64,000 nt of DNA from an uncultured Bacteroidales bacterium. GTDB lineage: Bacteria > Bacteroidota > Bacteroidia > Bacteroidales > UBA4417. Numbering within the stretch: position 1 is the stretch's first letter; each line of letters opens with the position of its first letter. Positions 28,334 to 37,672 of this stretch are shown one piece after another. Made by a program: the position numbers and the translations under genes. Where the stretch lies: NCBI GenBank assembly GCA_903879715.1, contig CAIRMR010000030.1, forward strand, positions 30,724 through 94,723, given 5' to 3'. The notes below the pieces were generated by a model. That model made no database searches and was not told the DNA's origin. It saw only the letters and a program-made list of their open reading frames with translations.

Positions 28334-29122
28334 ATGAAGAAAAAACCAATTGCATTTAAGCTTTTCTATTTAATACTTATAGGCTTAGCTGTGATTTCGT
28401 GTGTGCCACAGGCCAAAATGAAGTATCTTCAGGATAAAGAAGGTGACTCCATTGCGCGTGAATTTAAAAACATTAAACCAGATTATAGGCTTAAACCTGG
28501 TGATTATCTGTACATTCGTGTTCTCACGCTCGACCAGAAAAGCAACGAGTTATTTGCATCCATGAACGGTTCCGGAGGAACAAACGGGTATACGAATACA
28601 ACTGATCAGAGTCTTTATCTGACCAGTTACCTTGTAAATGATTCAGGGTTTATTTCTTTCCCGCTTTTAGGGAATATACCCACTGCCGGTCATACCGTGA
28701 TCGAAATGAAACAAAGTCTGAACAAGCTGGTTTCTGAAATTATCCGGGAATCAAGTGTTGTTGTTAAACTCGTTCTTTTTGACATTTCAGTACTCGGTGA
28801 AGTCAAAAACCCGGGTAAATTCACAGTAAACAAAGATCATATTAATATTTTTGAAGCACTGGCACTAGCCAACGACATTACTGCTTTTGGTAATCGCACC
28901 AAGGTACAGATAATCCGTGCGGATCTGAACAAAAATGAAATTGTTACAATTGATCTGCTGAGTAAAGATATTCTATTGTCACCCTATTACTACCTTCAAC
29001 CTAACGATATAATATATGTTGAGCCTATGAAAGAAAAGGCTTATGCATTCGAAACCTTCCCGTATGGACTGGTGTATTCAACCATAGGATTAGTACTTGT
29101 TATCTTAACATTCTTCAAATAA
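28334..29122 (+). CDS. Polysaccharide export lipoprotein (Wza-like)
   Basis: A 262-residue outer-membrane polysaccharide export protein. The lipoprotein signal ends at Cys23 (GLAVISC). A polysaccharide biosynthesis/export domain (YRLKPGDYLYIRVLTLDQ, then SGFISFPLLGNIPTAGHT) precedes a SLBB-like domain (VSVLGEVKNPGKFTV is close to the ISVLGEVKNPGKF seen here) and a C-terminal hydrophobic segment, as in the Bacteroidota branch of the family. The frame opens at 28310 (ATG), but the ATG at 28334 gives a standard lipoprotein signal. Its stop overlaps the next ATG by one base, so it is coupled to the tyrosine kinase gene. Confidence 0.9.
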   Translation: MKKKPIAFKLFYLILIGLAVISCVPQAKMKYLQDKEGDSIAREFKNIKPDYRLKPGDYLYIRVLTLDQKSNELFASMNGSGGTNGYTNTTDQSLYLTSYLVNDSGFISFPLLGNIPTAGHTVIEMKQSLNKLVSEIIRESSVVVKLVLFDISVLGEVKNPGKFTVNKDHINIFEALALANDITAFGNRTKVQIIRADLNKNEIVTIDLLSKDILLSPYYYLQPNDIIYVEPMKEKAYAFETFPYGLVYSTIGLVLVILTFFK

Positions 29123-31605
29123 TGGATTACAATTCCCCCAATTATAACGAAATGCAGCAGGAGCAATCTGTTGACATCAAAGCCCTGTACTACAAATTTC
29201 TGAGCTACTGGTATTTATTTTTTATCACTATTGTTCTGGTTATGCTTATTGCATTTCTGTTCAATAAGTACACAGAGCCGGTTTATAAAGTTAAAACAAC
29301 CGTTCTTATCACTGAAGAAAAAGGTGGGCTAAGTGATGCTCAATCGCTTTTAGGTTTCGGGAATATCACCAATACGCAGAAACTACAGAACCAGATTGGG
29401 GTTTTAAAGTCACGTTCGCTTGTTTCGCGTACCTTAAAATCCTTAAATTTTAACGTCTCCTCTTTTAAAGAAGACAATTTCATCACATCTGAAGTATATG
29501 ACGAATCACCTTTCGAAGTAATTCTCGACACTTCCCGCTTACAGCCAGTTGGAAATGTTAAGTTTTATGTAACCATACTTTCGGATAATGAATACAGGCT
29601 TGAAGCGGAAGGACAGGACCTGTCGCTATACAATTTTAATGGTTTCCACGAAAGTGACAAAAAAATCACATCGCTTAAATACGACAAAAAGCATACTTTC
29701 GGAGAACAATTAGCAACAAAGGAGTTTGCTTTCCGGGTTGAAAAAACCGCAAAATACGATTCGAAAACGTCTCAGAACCAACGTTTCTATTTTGTTTTCA
29801 ACTCATTGAACGCGATGATATCCCAGTTTTCGGGTTACGAAATTGAGCCCATAAACAAGGAGGCTTCAATTGTTGAAATCGCTTTAAAAGGCAGTAACTC
29901 TCAAAAAGCCGTCGATTTTCTGAACCGGCTTTCGCTCGAATATATCAGACAAGGACTTGAGAAGAAAAATCAGATCGCTATAAATACCATTATTTTCATT
30001 GACGGGCAATTAGGGGAAATCCGCGATTCGCTCAATACAAACGAAAATGTATTGCAAAACTTCCGCACAAGCAATCAGATCATGAATCTTGATGCCCAGT
30101 CGCAGCAGGTGTATACCAGCATAACCGAACTTGAAAAAACCAAAGCGGAATTACTCGTTAAAGCTAAATACTATAACAACCTTAAGGAGTATATCCAGAA
30201 GAATAAAGACGATATTAACGGGGTTGTTGTTCCATCGGCTATGGGTATTGAAGATCCTGTTATGACCCAGATACTGACCCAGCTACAACAGTTATATGCC
30301 GATAAATCGGAACGCCTGCTCACTGCAAAGCCGAACAATCCAATGATTCAGGCTATGGACCAGAAAATCAGCAACACCAAGAGGGCGCTTACCGAAAGTA
30401 TTACCAATATTGTAAAAACCTCAGATATCAGTATTAAAGACATTGATGGCCGGATTGATGAACTCTCCGGATTTTTCCGCAACCTGCCTGCAACGCAACG
30501 CCAATTGCTGGGTATTGAGCGCAAATACAAACTTAACGATGCTATTTATACCTACCTGCTGCAGAAAAGGTCGGAGGCCGCCATTACAAAAGCAAGTAAT
30601 ACTCCTGATAACGAAATTATAGATTTGGCAGATCCCATTGTTCAGGAAAAGGTGTTTCCAAAAACAAGTCTGAACTATACCATTGCATTTATACTCGGGC
30701 TGATTATCCCCCTGCTTTACATCCTGGGTAAGGACTATCTGAATGATAAGGTCATTAACAAAAATGATATTGAAAAACACACGAATCTTCCGGTAATAGG
30801 TCATGTTCTGCATAACAAACATGAAAGCAATATAGTAGCTTACACTTCTCCTAAATCGGCAATATCCGAATCATTCAGGGCCTTGCGTACCAACCTGCAA
30901 TACATGACACAGGGAAAAGATAAGTTTACCATACTTATTACCAGCACCAGTGTAAGCGAAGGCAAGACATTTACATCCATGAACCTTGCCTGTATTTATG
31001 CGCAATTCGACCGTAAAACCTTGCTGATGGGTTATGACTTGCGTAAACCAAAAATTTACCAGGATTTTGGATTGAAAAATACTGTAGGAATCACTTCATA
31101 CCTTATCGGAAAAAATACACTCGAGGAAATCATTCAGAAATCACCTGTTCCCAACCTCGATATTATATCAGCAGGACCTGTGCCACCAAACCCGGCAGAA
31201 CTTATCGCATCACCGCTGAATGTAAAATTGCTTACTGAACTTAAGGAAACATACGATTATATAATCATTGACACACCACCGGTTGGTATTGTAACAGATG
31301 CATTCCTACTGATTCCTTATACCGATGCTAATATTCTTTTGGTTCGTCAGAATCTGACGAATAAAAAAGTATTTGAATCAATTGCCGGTGATTTTGAGAA
31401 GCGGAAAGTACCTAACACCACTGTTTTGGTTAATGATGTGAAACCTGACAGGTCAGGAGCCGGTTATGGATACGGGTACGGGTACGGGTACGGGTATGGG
31501 TACGGGTATGGGTATGGTCACGGTTATGGATATGGTTATTACTCTGACGATGCAAAGAAAGAAGATGATACATCTATGTTCAAGAAGCTATTCAGCAAAT
31601 CGTAG
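29122..31605 (+). CDS. Polysaccharide co-polymerase / BY-kinase (Wzc-like)
   Basis: An 827-residue inner-membrane protein that controls polymer length and export with Wza. It has a Wzz domain with the first membrane helix near residues 30-50, a coiled periplasmic region, a second helix near 515-535, and a cytoplasmic kinase domain: Walker A SVSEGKTFTSMN, Walker A' LLMGYDLRKPK, and Walker B YIIIDTPPVGIVTD. The C-terminal tail has about 14 Tyr alternating with Gly, the autophosphorylation cluster, encoded by hexamer repeats. Unusually, no glycosyltransferase or flippase cluster follows; the next gene is convergent, so this export pair is an orphan. Confidence 0.92.
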   Translation: MDYNSPNYNEMQQEQSVDIKALYYKFLSYWYLFFITIVLVMLIAFLFNKYTEPVYKVKTTVLITEEKGGLSDAQSLLGFGNITNTQKLQNQIGVLKSRSLVSRTLKSLNFNVSSFKEDNFITSEVYDESPFEVILDTSRLQPVGNVKFYVTILSDNEYRLEAEGQDLSLYNFNGFHESDKKITSLKYDKKHTFGEQLATKEFAFRVEKTAKYDSKTSQNQRFYFVFNSLNAMISQFSGYEIEPINKEASIVEIALKGSNSQKAVDFLNRLSLEYIRQGLEKKNQIAINTIIFIDGQLGEIRDSLNTNENVLQNFRTSNQIMNLDAQSQQVYTSITELEKTKAELLVKAKYYNNLKEYIQKNKDDINGVVVPSAMGIEDPVMTQILTQLQQLYADKSERLLTAKPNNPMIQAMDQKISNTKRALTESITNIVKTSDISIKDIDGRIDELSGFFRNLPATQRQLLGIERKYKLNDAIYTYLLQKRSEAAITKASNTPDNEIIDLADPIVQEKVFPKTSLNYTIAFILGLIIPLLYILGKDYLNDKVINKNDIEKHTNLPVIGHVLHNKHESNIVAYTSPKSAISESFRALRTNLQYMTQGKDKFTILITSTSVSEGKTFTSMNLACIYAQFDRKTLLMGYDLRKPKIYQDFGLKNTVGITSYLIGKNTLEEIIQKSPVPNLDIISAGPVPPNPAELIASPLNVKLLTELKETYDYIIIDTPPVGIVTDAFLLIPYTDANILLVRQNLTNKKVFESIAGDFEKRKVPNTTVLVNDVKPDRSGAGYGYGYGYGYGYGYGYGYGHGYGYGYYSDDAKKEDDTSMFKKLFSKS
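31463..31537 (+). repeat. In-frame GGGTAC/GGGTAT hexamer repeat in the kinase tail
   Basis: About twelve six-base units encode Gly-Tyr dipeptides at the C-terminus of the Wzc-like kinase. Units GGGTACGGGTACGGGTACGG are identical in the middle, so the tract can lengthen or shorten by whole codon pairs through slippage without shifting the frame. Confidence 0.85.
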
Positions 31606-31658
31606 TCCTGAAATTGTGTTCTCATAAAAAAGAGTAACAGGATTCAGTGTCAATTTAA

Positions 31659-31697
31659 ACAAAGGGGGACGGCTATTGACCGTCCCTCTTTGTTTTT
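31659..31697. terminator. Bidirectional terminator between convergent genes
   Basis: ACAAAGGGGGACGG at 31659-31672 pairs with CCGTCCCTCTTTGT at 31680-31693 around a seven-base loop, with T residues on the right side and A residues on the left. It can terminate both the kinase gene and the redox-fusion gene. Confidence 0.85.
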
Positions 31698-31710
31698 GTA
31701 TAGTTTCATT

Positions 31711-34700
31711 CTATTTGAACGCTTTCTCCAACAATCCGTCACCACACAGTTTGAGCCTGTCGAAATAGGAAGGGACTTCCTTTCCCATCATTTTATCCAC
31801 ATAAATTTTTGCCAGGTATTGCCCCAGCATAAATCCTTGTCCACGGAAACCAACAAACAGCCCGAGATCAGGATCAAGGATCATACGGGGCTCAACATAA
31901 TATCCGGCCCATACAGCCTGGAAACCAACAGATGAAAGTTGTGGCAACCAATCCACGAAAACTTCAGAAACTATTTCAAGAAATTCTTTTGAATTGATTT
32001 TCAGATTTTTGTCAACCTCCATTGGTTCAACCAGCGGTGAAGCGCAACCTATAATCTGGCCTGTTTCACCTAGTTGCTGCCCATAAACGGCGGAGAACCC
32101 TTTGTATTTACGCCGGTCAATAAGCATATCCAAAGGTTGTCCGTTAATCCCCATATTGGGCAATCTCCGGGTAATAAATGCCTGGTGTTTTACAGGGTAC
32201 AAACCGGTTTCAATGCCCAGCTGTTTCGAAAACTTCTCAGCTTCAGGGCCTAATGAATTAACGAAATGCGGGGTATGGAACTCAATATATTGCTTTTCGT
32301 GATCCCTGGCCAATACAATATATTTTCCGTTTTCTTTCCTTACATCAATAAGCTGGCAATCTTCATAAATGCGACCGCCTTTTTCAACTCCGATACGCCG
32401 GATAAGGTCGATAACACGGCCAGGAGTAGCCTGCCAGCAGTCGCGGGTTATCTGCGCAGCCGGGTAGTGTTCCCCCAGGTTTGGATTCAGGTTCGGAGAA
32501 ATTTCCTTCCGGTAATCTTTTGGATCAACCATATATGAGTCCGACCAGGAACGGGAATCATCCAATGCCTTGTAGGTTGCGTCATCATGAGCAAAAGTCA
32601 CATAGCGCGTCGAAAGGAAATTTATATCACGGATTTTTTGAAGTTCCTTAAAAATTTCCAGATTATGCCTGGCAATATCTGCAATTTCAGGCAAACTGAA
32701 TGCCGGTCGCCCACCTGCAATATTCCGCCATGATGCGCCGCGGCCAAAGTTGATTAACGAAGGTTTTAGCCCGGCCTCAGACATATACCTGAACAAAGCG
32801 CTTCCGCCAATTCCGCCTCCGGCAATCAGGGCCTGAACCTCCACGATACGGGCTTTACTTTTGCTATTGTTGATGACTATATTTTCACGAACATTTTTAG
32901 GAAATAATTCCCCCATGGCGAGCTGGTTGCTCAATGGTCCGCGAGGTGTGGCATCGCCGACAACACTAATTCCTTTGTTGCGTAAAACCTGTTTTAGCCT
33001 TTTTATGCAACGTTTTCCACGACATGCTCCCATTCCCAAACGGGTGGTATGTTTAATTTCATCAACGGATATAAACTTGCGATCGCCAATGGTGGTAACA
33101 ACTTCACCTAGTGTAACATCATCACAATGGCATACATACATTTCGTGTTCACTTTCGAATTCTGTTGGTTTCATTACAACCAGCTCAGGATAGTTTTCCT
33201 TAATAATGAAACCACGTATTTCCAGTAATGCTTCCCCATGAACATCCAAAGATTTTACACGGGCAATATTTGTCTTGTTGGGTTTCTTCAGAATTTTTTC
33301 AATTACACCATTGCCAAGCTTTTTGCCCTGATTATCAACAAGATAAACTTCCTGTTTTTCGTCAGCAAAATACTCAATAGGCAGAAAAAGCCAGTCTTTT
33401 TTAGGCGCATAGCCAAAAATAGCCAAACCCGGACATTGATAAACACAATCCATACAACCAACACATTTGTCAAAATCTAAGTGCGGGACGGTACTTGTGG
33501 AAGTCTTAGTAATGGCTCCGTGAGGGCAGGCAAACTCGCATGGATTGCAGGCAAATCCATACAGACAGTCAATCTGGACAAATGGTTTTTCGTTAAAACG
33601 CTCTTGGGTTGGCCTATATGGTTCCTGGATTACCCGATGAGGGTGCTGCTGCGAGTCGATATACTCTTTCGAAACATTCAGGTATTTGTCGTAATCAACA
33701 TTTTCGCCCATATCCTGAAGAATCTCGTAAGCAACCTGGTTGCCTCGCAATACGGCACTTGTTCCTTCCCCAATGCGAATTGCATCTCCGGCACCATAAC
33801 AATTTCGACCGAAAATTTCGTTGCCTTTAATAATCAACTGATCGTCGGCAACTAGACCGGTGCAGATATTAATAACATCGATGCCATCAATTATTTTCTC
33901 GGTTCCGGGAACTGGTTCAAAGTTTTTACATTCAGCAACCACGGCACCGATAATCCCGGTGTTATCTTCGTTTGACAATGCTTTCAGAAGAATATGTGAA
34001 GTCATTACCGGAATTCCAAGGCGACGCACACGGTTCGCCTGAACAGGGAAACCGCCTTCATGACCCTGAGCTTCAATAATAGCTTTTACTTCAGCACCAG
34101 CCTGCATTAATTGATATGAAGTGAGATATCCTATGTTTCCGGCTCCTACTGTCAGTACTTTTTTGCCCAGCAAAGTAAGTTCATTGTTCATCATTTTCTG
34201 AACAACGGCAGCTGTATAAACGCCCGGCAAATCATCGTTTTCGAATGTCGGCATAAACGGAACCGCTCCGGTTGCTACAACCAGGTATTCTGCATCAACA
34301 TAATATATTTCGTCGGTTAATACATTTTTCACAGCAATACGTTTCCCTTCAAGCAAATCCCAAACGGTACTGTTGAGGAAAATACCTTCGTGGCTGTCGC
34401 CGGCCAGTGTTTTGGCAATATCGAAACCACGCATTCCTCCAAATTTCTTCTCTTTTTCAAAAAAGAAAAACTGGTGCGTCTGCATTAAAAACTGACCTCC
34501 GATTTTATCATTGTTGTCGATTACGATTGTATCGATACCTTGTTTCAATAATTCTTCGCGGCATGCAAGTCCGGCAGGGCCGGCACCAATAATAGCAACA
34601 GTGGTTTTGTAAACATCCACAGGTTTTTCTGTATTAACTGCCCGCGCTTCCGGCGAATAATCATGGGGAATTTCGCTTACCTGTTTAACATTATCCACTT

Positions 34701-34947
34701 TGGTGATGCAGATCCGCCGGATTTGCCCGTCAACAAGCATTTCACAGGCACCGCATTTGCCGATACCGCATTCGAGACTCCGCTCGCGGTTCGACAAGCT
34801 GTGGCTGTGAACCGGAAACCCGGCCTGGTGCAAAGCGGCGGCAATGGTGAATCCTTTTTCACCGGTAACGGTAGTTCCTTCAAACTGAAAGTTAATCTTC
34901 TCGGCTACAGGCACTTCGAGAATCGGATGTTCAGTAATTTTATTCAT
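31711..34947 (-). CDS. HcnABC-like multidomain FAD / iron-sulfur oxidoreductase
   Basis: A 1078-residue fusion, domains in order: a 2Fe-2S ferredoxin (C60, C65, C68, C80), an FAD/NAD(P) disulfide-type oxidoreductase (GAGPAG at 121-126), a pair of 4Fe-4S clusters (CNPCEFACP and CVGCMDCVYQCP), a BFD-like 2Fe-2S site (CHCDD ... CRGKRC), and a second FAD oxidoreductase of the DAO type (LIAGGGIGGSA). The order matches the three subunits HcnA-HcnB-HcnC of cyanide synthase and the related opine, proline and sarcosine dehydrogenases, all fused, plus ferredoxin clusters. The substrate is probably an imino or amino acid, not determined. The ATG at 34947 lies after a -7 box at 35002-35009; the frame itself runs to 35004. 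Confidence 0.82.
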   Translation of the reverse strand: MNKITEHPILEVPVAEKINFQFEGTTVTGEKGFTIAAALHQAGFPVHSHSLSNRERSLECGIGKCGACEMLVDGQIRRICITKVDNVKQVSEIPHDYSPEARAVNTEKPVDVYKTTVAIIGAGPAGLACREELLKQGIDTIVIDNNDKIGGQFLMQTHQFFFFEKEKKFGGMRGFDIAKTLAGDSHEGIFLNSTVWDLLEGKRIAVKNVLTDEIYYVDAEYLVVATGAVPFMPTFENDDLPGVYTAAVVQKMMNNELTLLGKKVLTVGAGNIGYLTSYQLMQAGAEVKAIIEAQGHEGGFPVQANRVRRLGIPVMTSHILLKALSNEDNTGIIGAVVAECKNFEPVPGTEKIIDGIDVINICTGLVADDQLIIKGNEIFGRNCYGAGDAIRIGEGTSAVLRGNQVAYEILQDMGENVDYDKYLNVSKEYIDSQQHPHRVIQEPYRPTQERFNEKPFVQIDCLYGFACNPCEFACPHGAITKTSTSTVPHLDFDKCVGCMDCVYQCPGLAIFGYAPKKDWLFLPIEYFADEKQEVYLVDNQGKKLGNGVIEKILKKPNKTNIARVKSLDVHGEALLEIRGFIIKENYPELVVMKPTEFESEHEMYVCHCDDVTLGEVVTTIGDRKFISVDEIKHTTRLGMGACRGKRCIKRLKQVLRNKGISVVGDATPRGPLSNQLAMGELFPKNVRENIVINNSKSKARIVEVQALIAGGGIGGSALFRYMSEAGLKPSLINFGRGASWRNIAGGRPAFSLPEIADIARHNLEIFKELQKIRDINFLSTRYVTFAHDDATYKALDDSRSWSDSYMVDPKDYRKEISPNLNPNLGEHYPAAQITRDCWQATPGRVIDLIRRIGVEKGGRIYEDCQLIDVRKENGKYIVLARDHEKQYIEFHTPHFVNSLGPEAEKFSKQLGIETGLYPVKHQAFITRRLPNMGINGQPLDMLIDRRKYKGFSAVYGQQLGETGQIIGCASPLVEPMEVDKNLKINSKEFLEIVSEVFVDWLPQLSSVGFQAVWAGYYVEPRMILDPDLGLFVGFRGQGFMLGQYLAKIYVDKMMGKEVPSYFDRLKLCGDGLLEKAFK

Positions 34948-35001
34948 CTTGCGTTTATACAATTGTAATGTTTCAAAATCTCTTTTCAGAGTTTCACTGA
35001 G

Positions 35002-35009
35002 CAAAATTA
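35002..35009 (-). promoter_or_regulatory. -7 promoter box of the redox-fusion gene
   Basis: The minus strand reads TAATTTTG, predicting a start near 34995 and a leader of about 48 bases before ATG 34947. Confidence 0.45.
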
Positions 35010-35194
35010 TATTTTTTTATCCAGCTGTTATCCTCTTAACAGGTAATTTAGAAAGAGTATGATTAACAGGGGATAGGGATTAGGAATTGGGGGTTAGTGT
35101 TTCGATAAAACGTAAAAATATGTTCAAAAACTGTTTTATATGTTAGATAATTATATGTATTTTTGAATCAAACAATCAGGCATAACTTCATTAC

Positions 35195-36319
35195 ATGATG
35201 GAAAAACATTACGACAACCTCCTGATAATCTATTGTTCCGGTACCGGTAACTCGAAACGGGTTTCGGAATGGATTGTGCAGGAAGCCCAAAGTCGTGGTT
35301 TGAAAATTCATGTTTCGTCCTATCACCAATTTAACCCGGATGATATTGCCGGCTTTAAAGGAAAGACGCTGATCGGATTTTTCTCGGCAACGCATGGTTT
35401 TAATATGCCTCATTCCATGCTTAAATTTCTTTTCACATTTAAGTTGTTTAAAGGATCGGATGTTTTTATCGGGAATACAAGGGCGGGAATGAAACTTTCA
35501 AAATTATTTTTACCGGGATTGAGCGGAATCGCCATGTATTTCCCGGCGTTGATCATGCTTATTAAAGGATACAAAATAAAAGCCATGTACCCGGTTGATC
35601 TGCCATCAAACTGGATATCGCTGCATCCGGGAATCCGGAGAAAAGTTGTAGATTCCATGGTTCAACATTATGAAAAGCTAACAAAAAGATTTGCTGCAAA
35701 AGTTTTGTCCGGCAAACGAGTATTCCTGAAATCCTTTGTACTGCTTCCATTAGATATTTTGGTTGCGCCAATTGCAATAGGCTATTATTTTGTGGGCCGT
35801 TTTATCCTGGCAAAAACCTTTATTGCCAATTACAACTGCAACAACTGCGGATTATGCATGGAACAATGCCCAACCCAATCCATCATCCTTGAACACAATC
35901 GCCCTTACTGGAAATTCACCTGCGAAAGCTGTATGAAGTGTATGAACTTTTGCCCTGAACGTGCCATCGAAACTGCGCATTCAATGGTGTTTCTGCTTCT
36001 CTTTGTGCTTATCGCATTAGTTAATCCATACCTTTCAGCTAAAGTAACCGACCTGGTTGCTCTATTATTCAGTGGTTCCAAACTGGCATTCGAGTCGTTA
36101 TACTTTGTGGTGCAATGGTCGGTAGCTTTGGTATTCTTTTTTTTAGGATATAAATTATTGCATTACCTGATGCGCTTCCCACGGATCAATAAAATCATAA
36201 CTTTTACTACTCTTACGACCTGGAAATTCTGGCGGCGGTATAAAATTCCGTCGCGTGTGTCTGCAAACCCGCATGTGTCTGCACACTCGGATGTGTCTGC
36301 ACACTCGCAGAGTGTCTGA
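35195..36319 (+). CDS. EFR1-type flavodoxin-ferredoxin membrane protein
   Basis: A 374-residue protein with an N-terminal flavodoxin-like FMN domain (YCSGTGNSKR at 13-22; SATHGFN near 64-70). Two 4Fe-4S clusters follow (C215, C218, C221, C225 and C243, C246, C249, C253), then two C-terminal membrane segments (about 262-285 and 300-325). EFR1-family proteins are electron carriers of unknown partner; here the carrier is membrane-anchored. The last 19 or so residues (VSAHSDVSAHS type) are encoded by a palindromic dispersed repeat and are not part of the family. It is divergent from the redox fusion, and both handle electrons, so a functional link is possible. The start may be either of the first two Met codons. 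Confidence 0.85.
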   Translation: MMEKHYDNLLIIYCSGTGNSKRVSEWIVQEAQSRGLKIHVSSYHQFNPDDIAGFKGKTLIGFFSATHGFNMPHSMLKFLFTFKLFKGSDVFIGNTRAGMKLSKLFLPGLSGIAMYFPALIMLIKGYKIKAMYPVDLPSNWISLHPGIRRKVVDSMVQHYEKLTKRFAAKVLSGKRVFLKSFVLLPLDILVAPIAIGYYFVGRFILAKTFIANYNCNNCGLCMEQCPTQSIILEHNRPYWKFTCESCMKCMNFCPERAIETAHSMVFLLLFVLIALVNPYLSAKVTDLVALLFSGSKLAFESLYFVVQWSVALVFFFLGYKLLHYLMRFPRINKIITFTTLTTWKFWRRYKIPSRVSANPHVSAHSDVSAHSQSV

Positions 36320-36325
36320 CACATC
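36253..36325. repeat. GTGTCTGCA dispersed repeat, palindromic, overlapping the EFR1 gene end
   Basis: Three GTGTCTGCA units lie at about 36255, 36275 and 36292. The last forms an imperfect hairpin at 36290-36325 (GATGTGTC / ACACATC with inner CACTC / GAGTG). The coding frame runs through all three. A related palindrome is at 37440-37468. Confidence 0.8.
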
Positions 36326-36431
36326 CGTTTTGCGTTTAGTGAATCTTTGCCAATCGGGATAATTTAAAATAAGACGGCTACTCCTACCAAACGCTGACAG
36401 GTTCCAGGAAAGTTATCCGGTTTGGCCTATC

Positions 36432-36467
36432 AAAAAAAACCTGGCAGTTTCTGCAAACACTGCCAGG
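36432..36467 (-). terminator. Rho-independent terminator of the tonB gene
   Basis: CCTGGCAGT (36440-36448) pairs with ACTGCCAGG (36459-36467); on the minus strand eight T follow. It lies 133 bases after the tonB stop and also faces the EFR1 gene. Confidence 0.85.
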
Positions 36468-36599
36468 CTAATACAAAGTAAAGTAATATAAAAAAGCAAT
36501 ATGTTTAAACCCGGAAATAATAGAGACAATCAACACTATATTCTGTTATACTTTTTGGAACGGATACGTTTGATACACGATATTGAAATTAAGTTAACC

Positions 36600-37388
36600 T
36601 CAACCCTGCAGTTTAAAGCTTACCGGCATAGTGTAAAGCACACGAACTGATTTGCCATTTTGTCTGCCCGGATGCCACTGCGGCATCATTTTAATAACCC
36701 GCAATGCTTCTTCTTCACAACCGCCACCTATTCCCCGAAGAATTTTAGCATCAGTTATATTTCCTTTGGAATCAACAACAAACTGCAAGTAAACGGTTCC
36801 CTGAATGTTTAATTCCGACGCCTGTAAAGGATATTGAATATTCTCAGCAAGGAATCTATGGCGTTCGGTTTCACCACCCGGGTAATAAGGCATTTCTTCC
36901 GTATTGATAAATGTTTCTTGTGTTTCAATAGGGATAGCAATTATATCCGATTGTTTTTCAATGAATTTCCCGATATTTATATCTACCGGGTCGTTGACTG
37001 AAGTCTGGTTGAGAAAATCCTGGTTTATAAATCCGTCATCAATAACTTCTTCATTAACAACTATTGGAGGCACAAACCGAACTTGCTTCTGAATTTCTGA
37101 ATTTTCGGGTGGTGCCTTGGGAAGTTCAATTTTTTCCGCCGGTGGCTTAACAGTACCCATGACTTCAACCTCTGTTTCTATCCATGTATGATTCCCTCCT
37201 CCATTTGTAGTATAACTCAATACAAAAGGATAGGCAAGCCCTGCAATCAAAATAGCTACAGATAACATCAGCGCCTTGATTACTTGCTTGTCGTACATCT
37301 TACGCAAAATATAAGCACCGTAAATTTTATTCCTTTTTTCGAAGACGATTTCGTCCATTTGAGGGGTTGTAGTTTCTTCGGTTTTCAT
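36600..37388 (-). CDS. TonB-family energy transducer
   Basis: A 262-residue TonB protein. A cytoplasmic start (MDEIVFEKRNKIYGAYILRK, the Bacteroidota TonB signature) precedes one membrane helix near residues 38-58, a Pro-rich periplasmic linker, and a C-terminal TonB domain (GTVYLQFVVDSKGN; IGGGCEEEALRVIKMMPQW; PGRQNGKSVRV). It couples the proton-motive force to TonB-dependent outer-membrane transporters. The frame continues upstream to 37499, but that part contains a dispersed palindrome and is not family-like, so I use the ATG at 37388. The C-terminal domain closely resembles that of the divergent anti-sigma fusion, suggesting duplication. Confidence 0.92.
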   Translation of the reverse strand: MKTEETTTPQMDEIVFEKRNKIYGAYILRKMYDKQVIKALMLSVAILIAGLAYPFVLSYTTNGGGNHTWIETEVEVMGTVKPPAEKIELPKAPPENSEIQKQVRFVPPIVVNEEVIDDGFINQDFLNQTSVNDPVDINIGKFIEKQSDIIAIPIETQETFINTEEMPYYPGGETERHRFLAENIQYPLQASELNIQGTVYLQFVVDSKGNITDAKILRGIGGGCEEEALRVIKMMPQWHPGRQNGKSVRVLYTMPVSFKLQG

Positions 37389-37439
37389 GATTGAGGTTTT
37401 TAAAGGTTGAATGTTAAATTGGAAAACTGTTGATGATAA

Positions 37440-37468
37440 GTGTCTGCACACCCAACGGTGTCTGACAC
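37440..37468. repeat. GTGTCTGCACACC palindromic dispersed repeat, second copy
   Basis: GTGTC and GACAC ends with inner CACC / GGTG arms form a hairpin of 29 bases between tonB and the sigma-factor gene. It matches the family at 36253-36325. The open frame of tonB extends through it, but this is upstream of the real start. Confidence 0.8.
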
Positions 37469-37624
37469 TGTATTTCAAAGGAAAAAAATGCGGATTCATA
37501 ACCTGGGACCTTAAAAAATTAAAATTTGTCGCTTATATCCAGTAGATGCAGGAAGCATATAATTTCCATAAATGTTGAAATTTATCATGCATTTTATCAC
37601 GCAGCCAGCTCTCGTCACATCTCC

Positions 37625-37654
37625 TTGTCTTTATTCCACAAAACCCTATCTTTG
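37625..37654 (+). promoter_or_regulatory. Promoter of the sigma / anti-sigma-TonB operon
   Basis: TTG at 37625-37627 and TATCTTTG at 37647-37654 are spaced by 19 bases, a textbook housekeeping promoter of this phylum. Start near 37661 leaves about 12 bases before the GTG at 37673. Confidence 0.7.
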
Positions 37655-37672
37655 TACAAACTACCAAAACAC

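Noticed and set aside
37526..37672. Upstream extension of the sigma-factor frame
   Set aside because: It precedes the clear promoter at 37625-37654, so it cannot be translated from that transcript; the residues do not match sigma factors.
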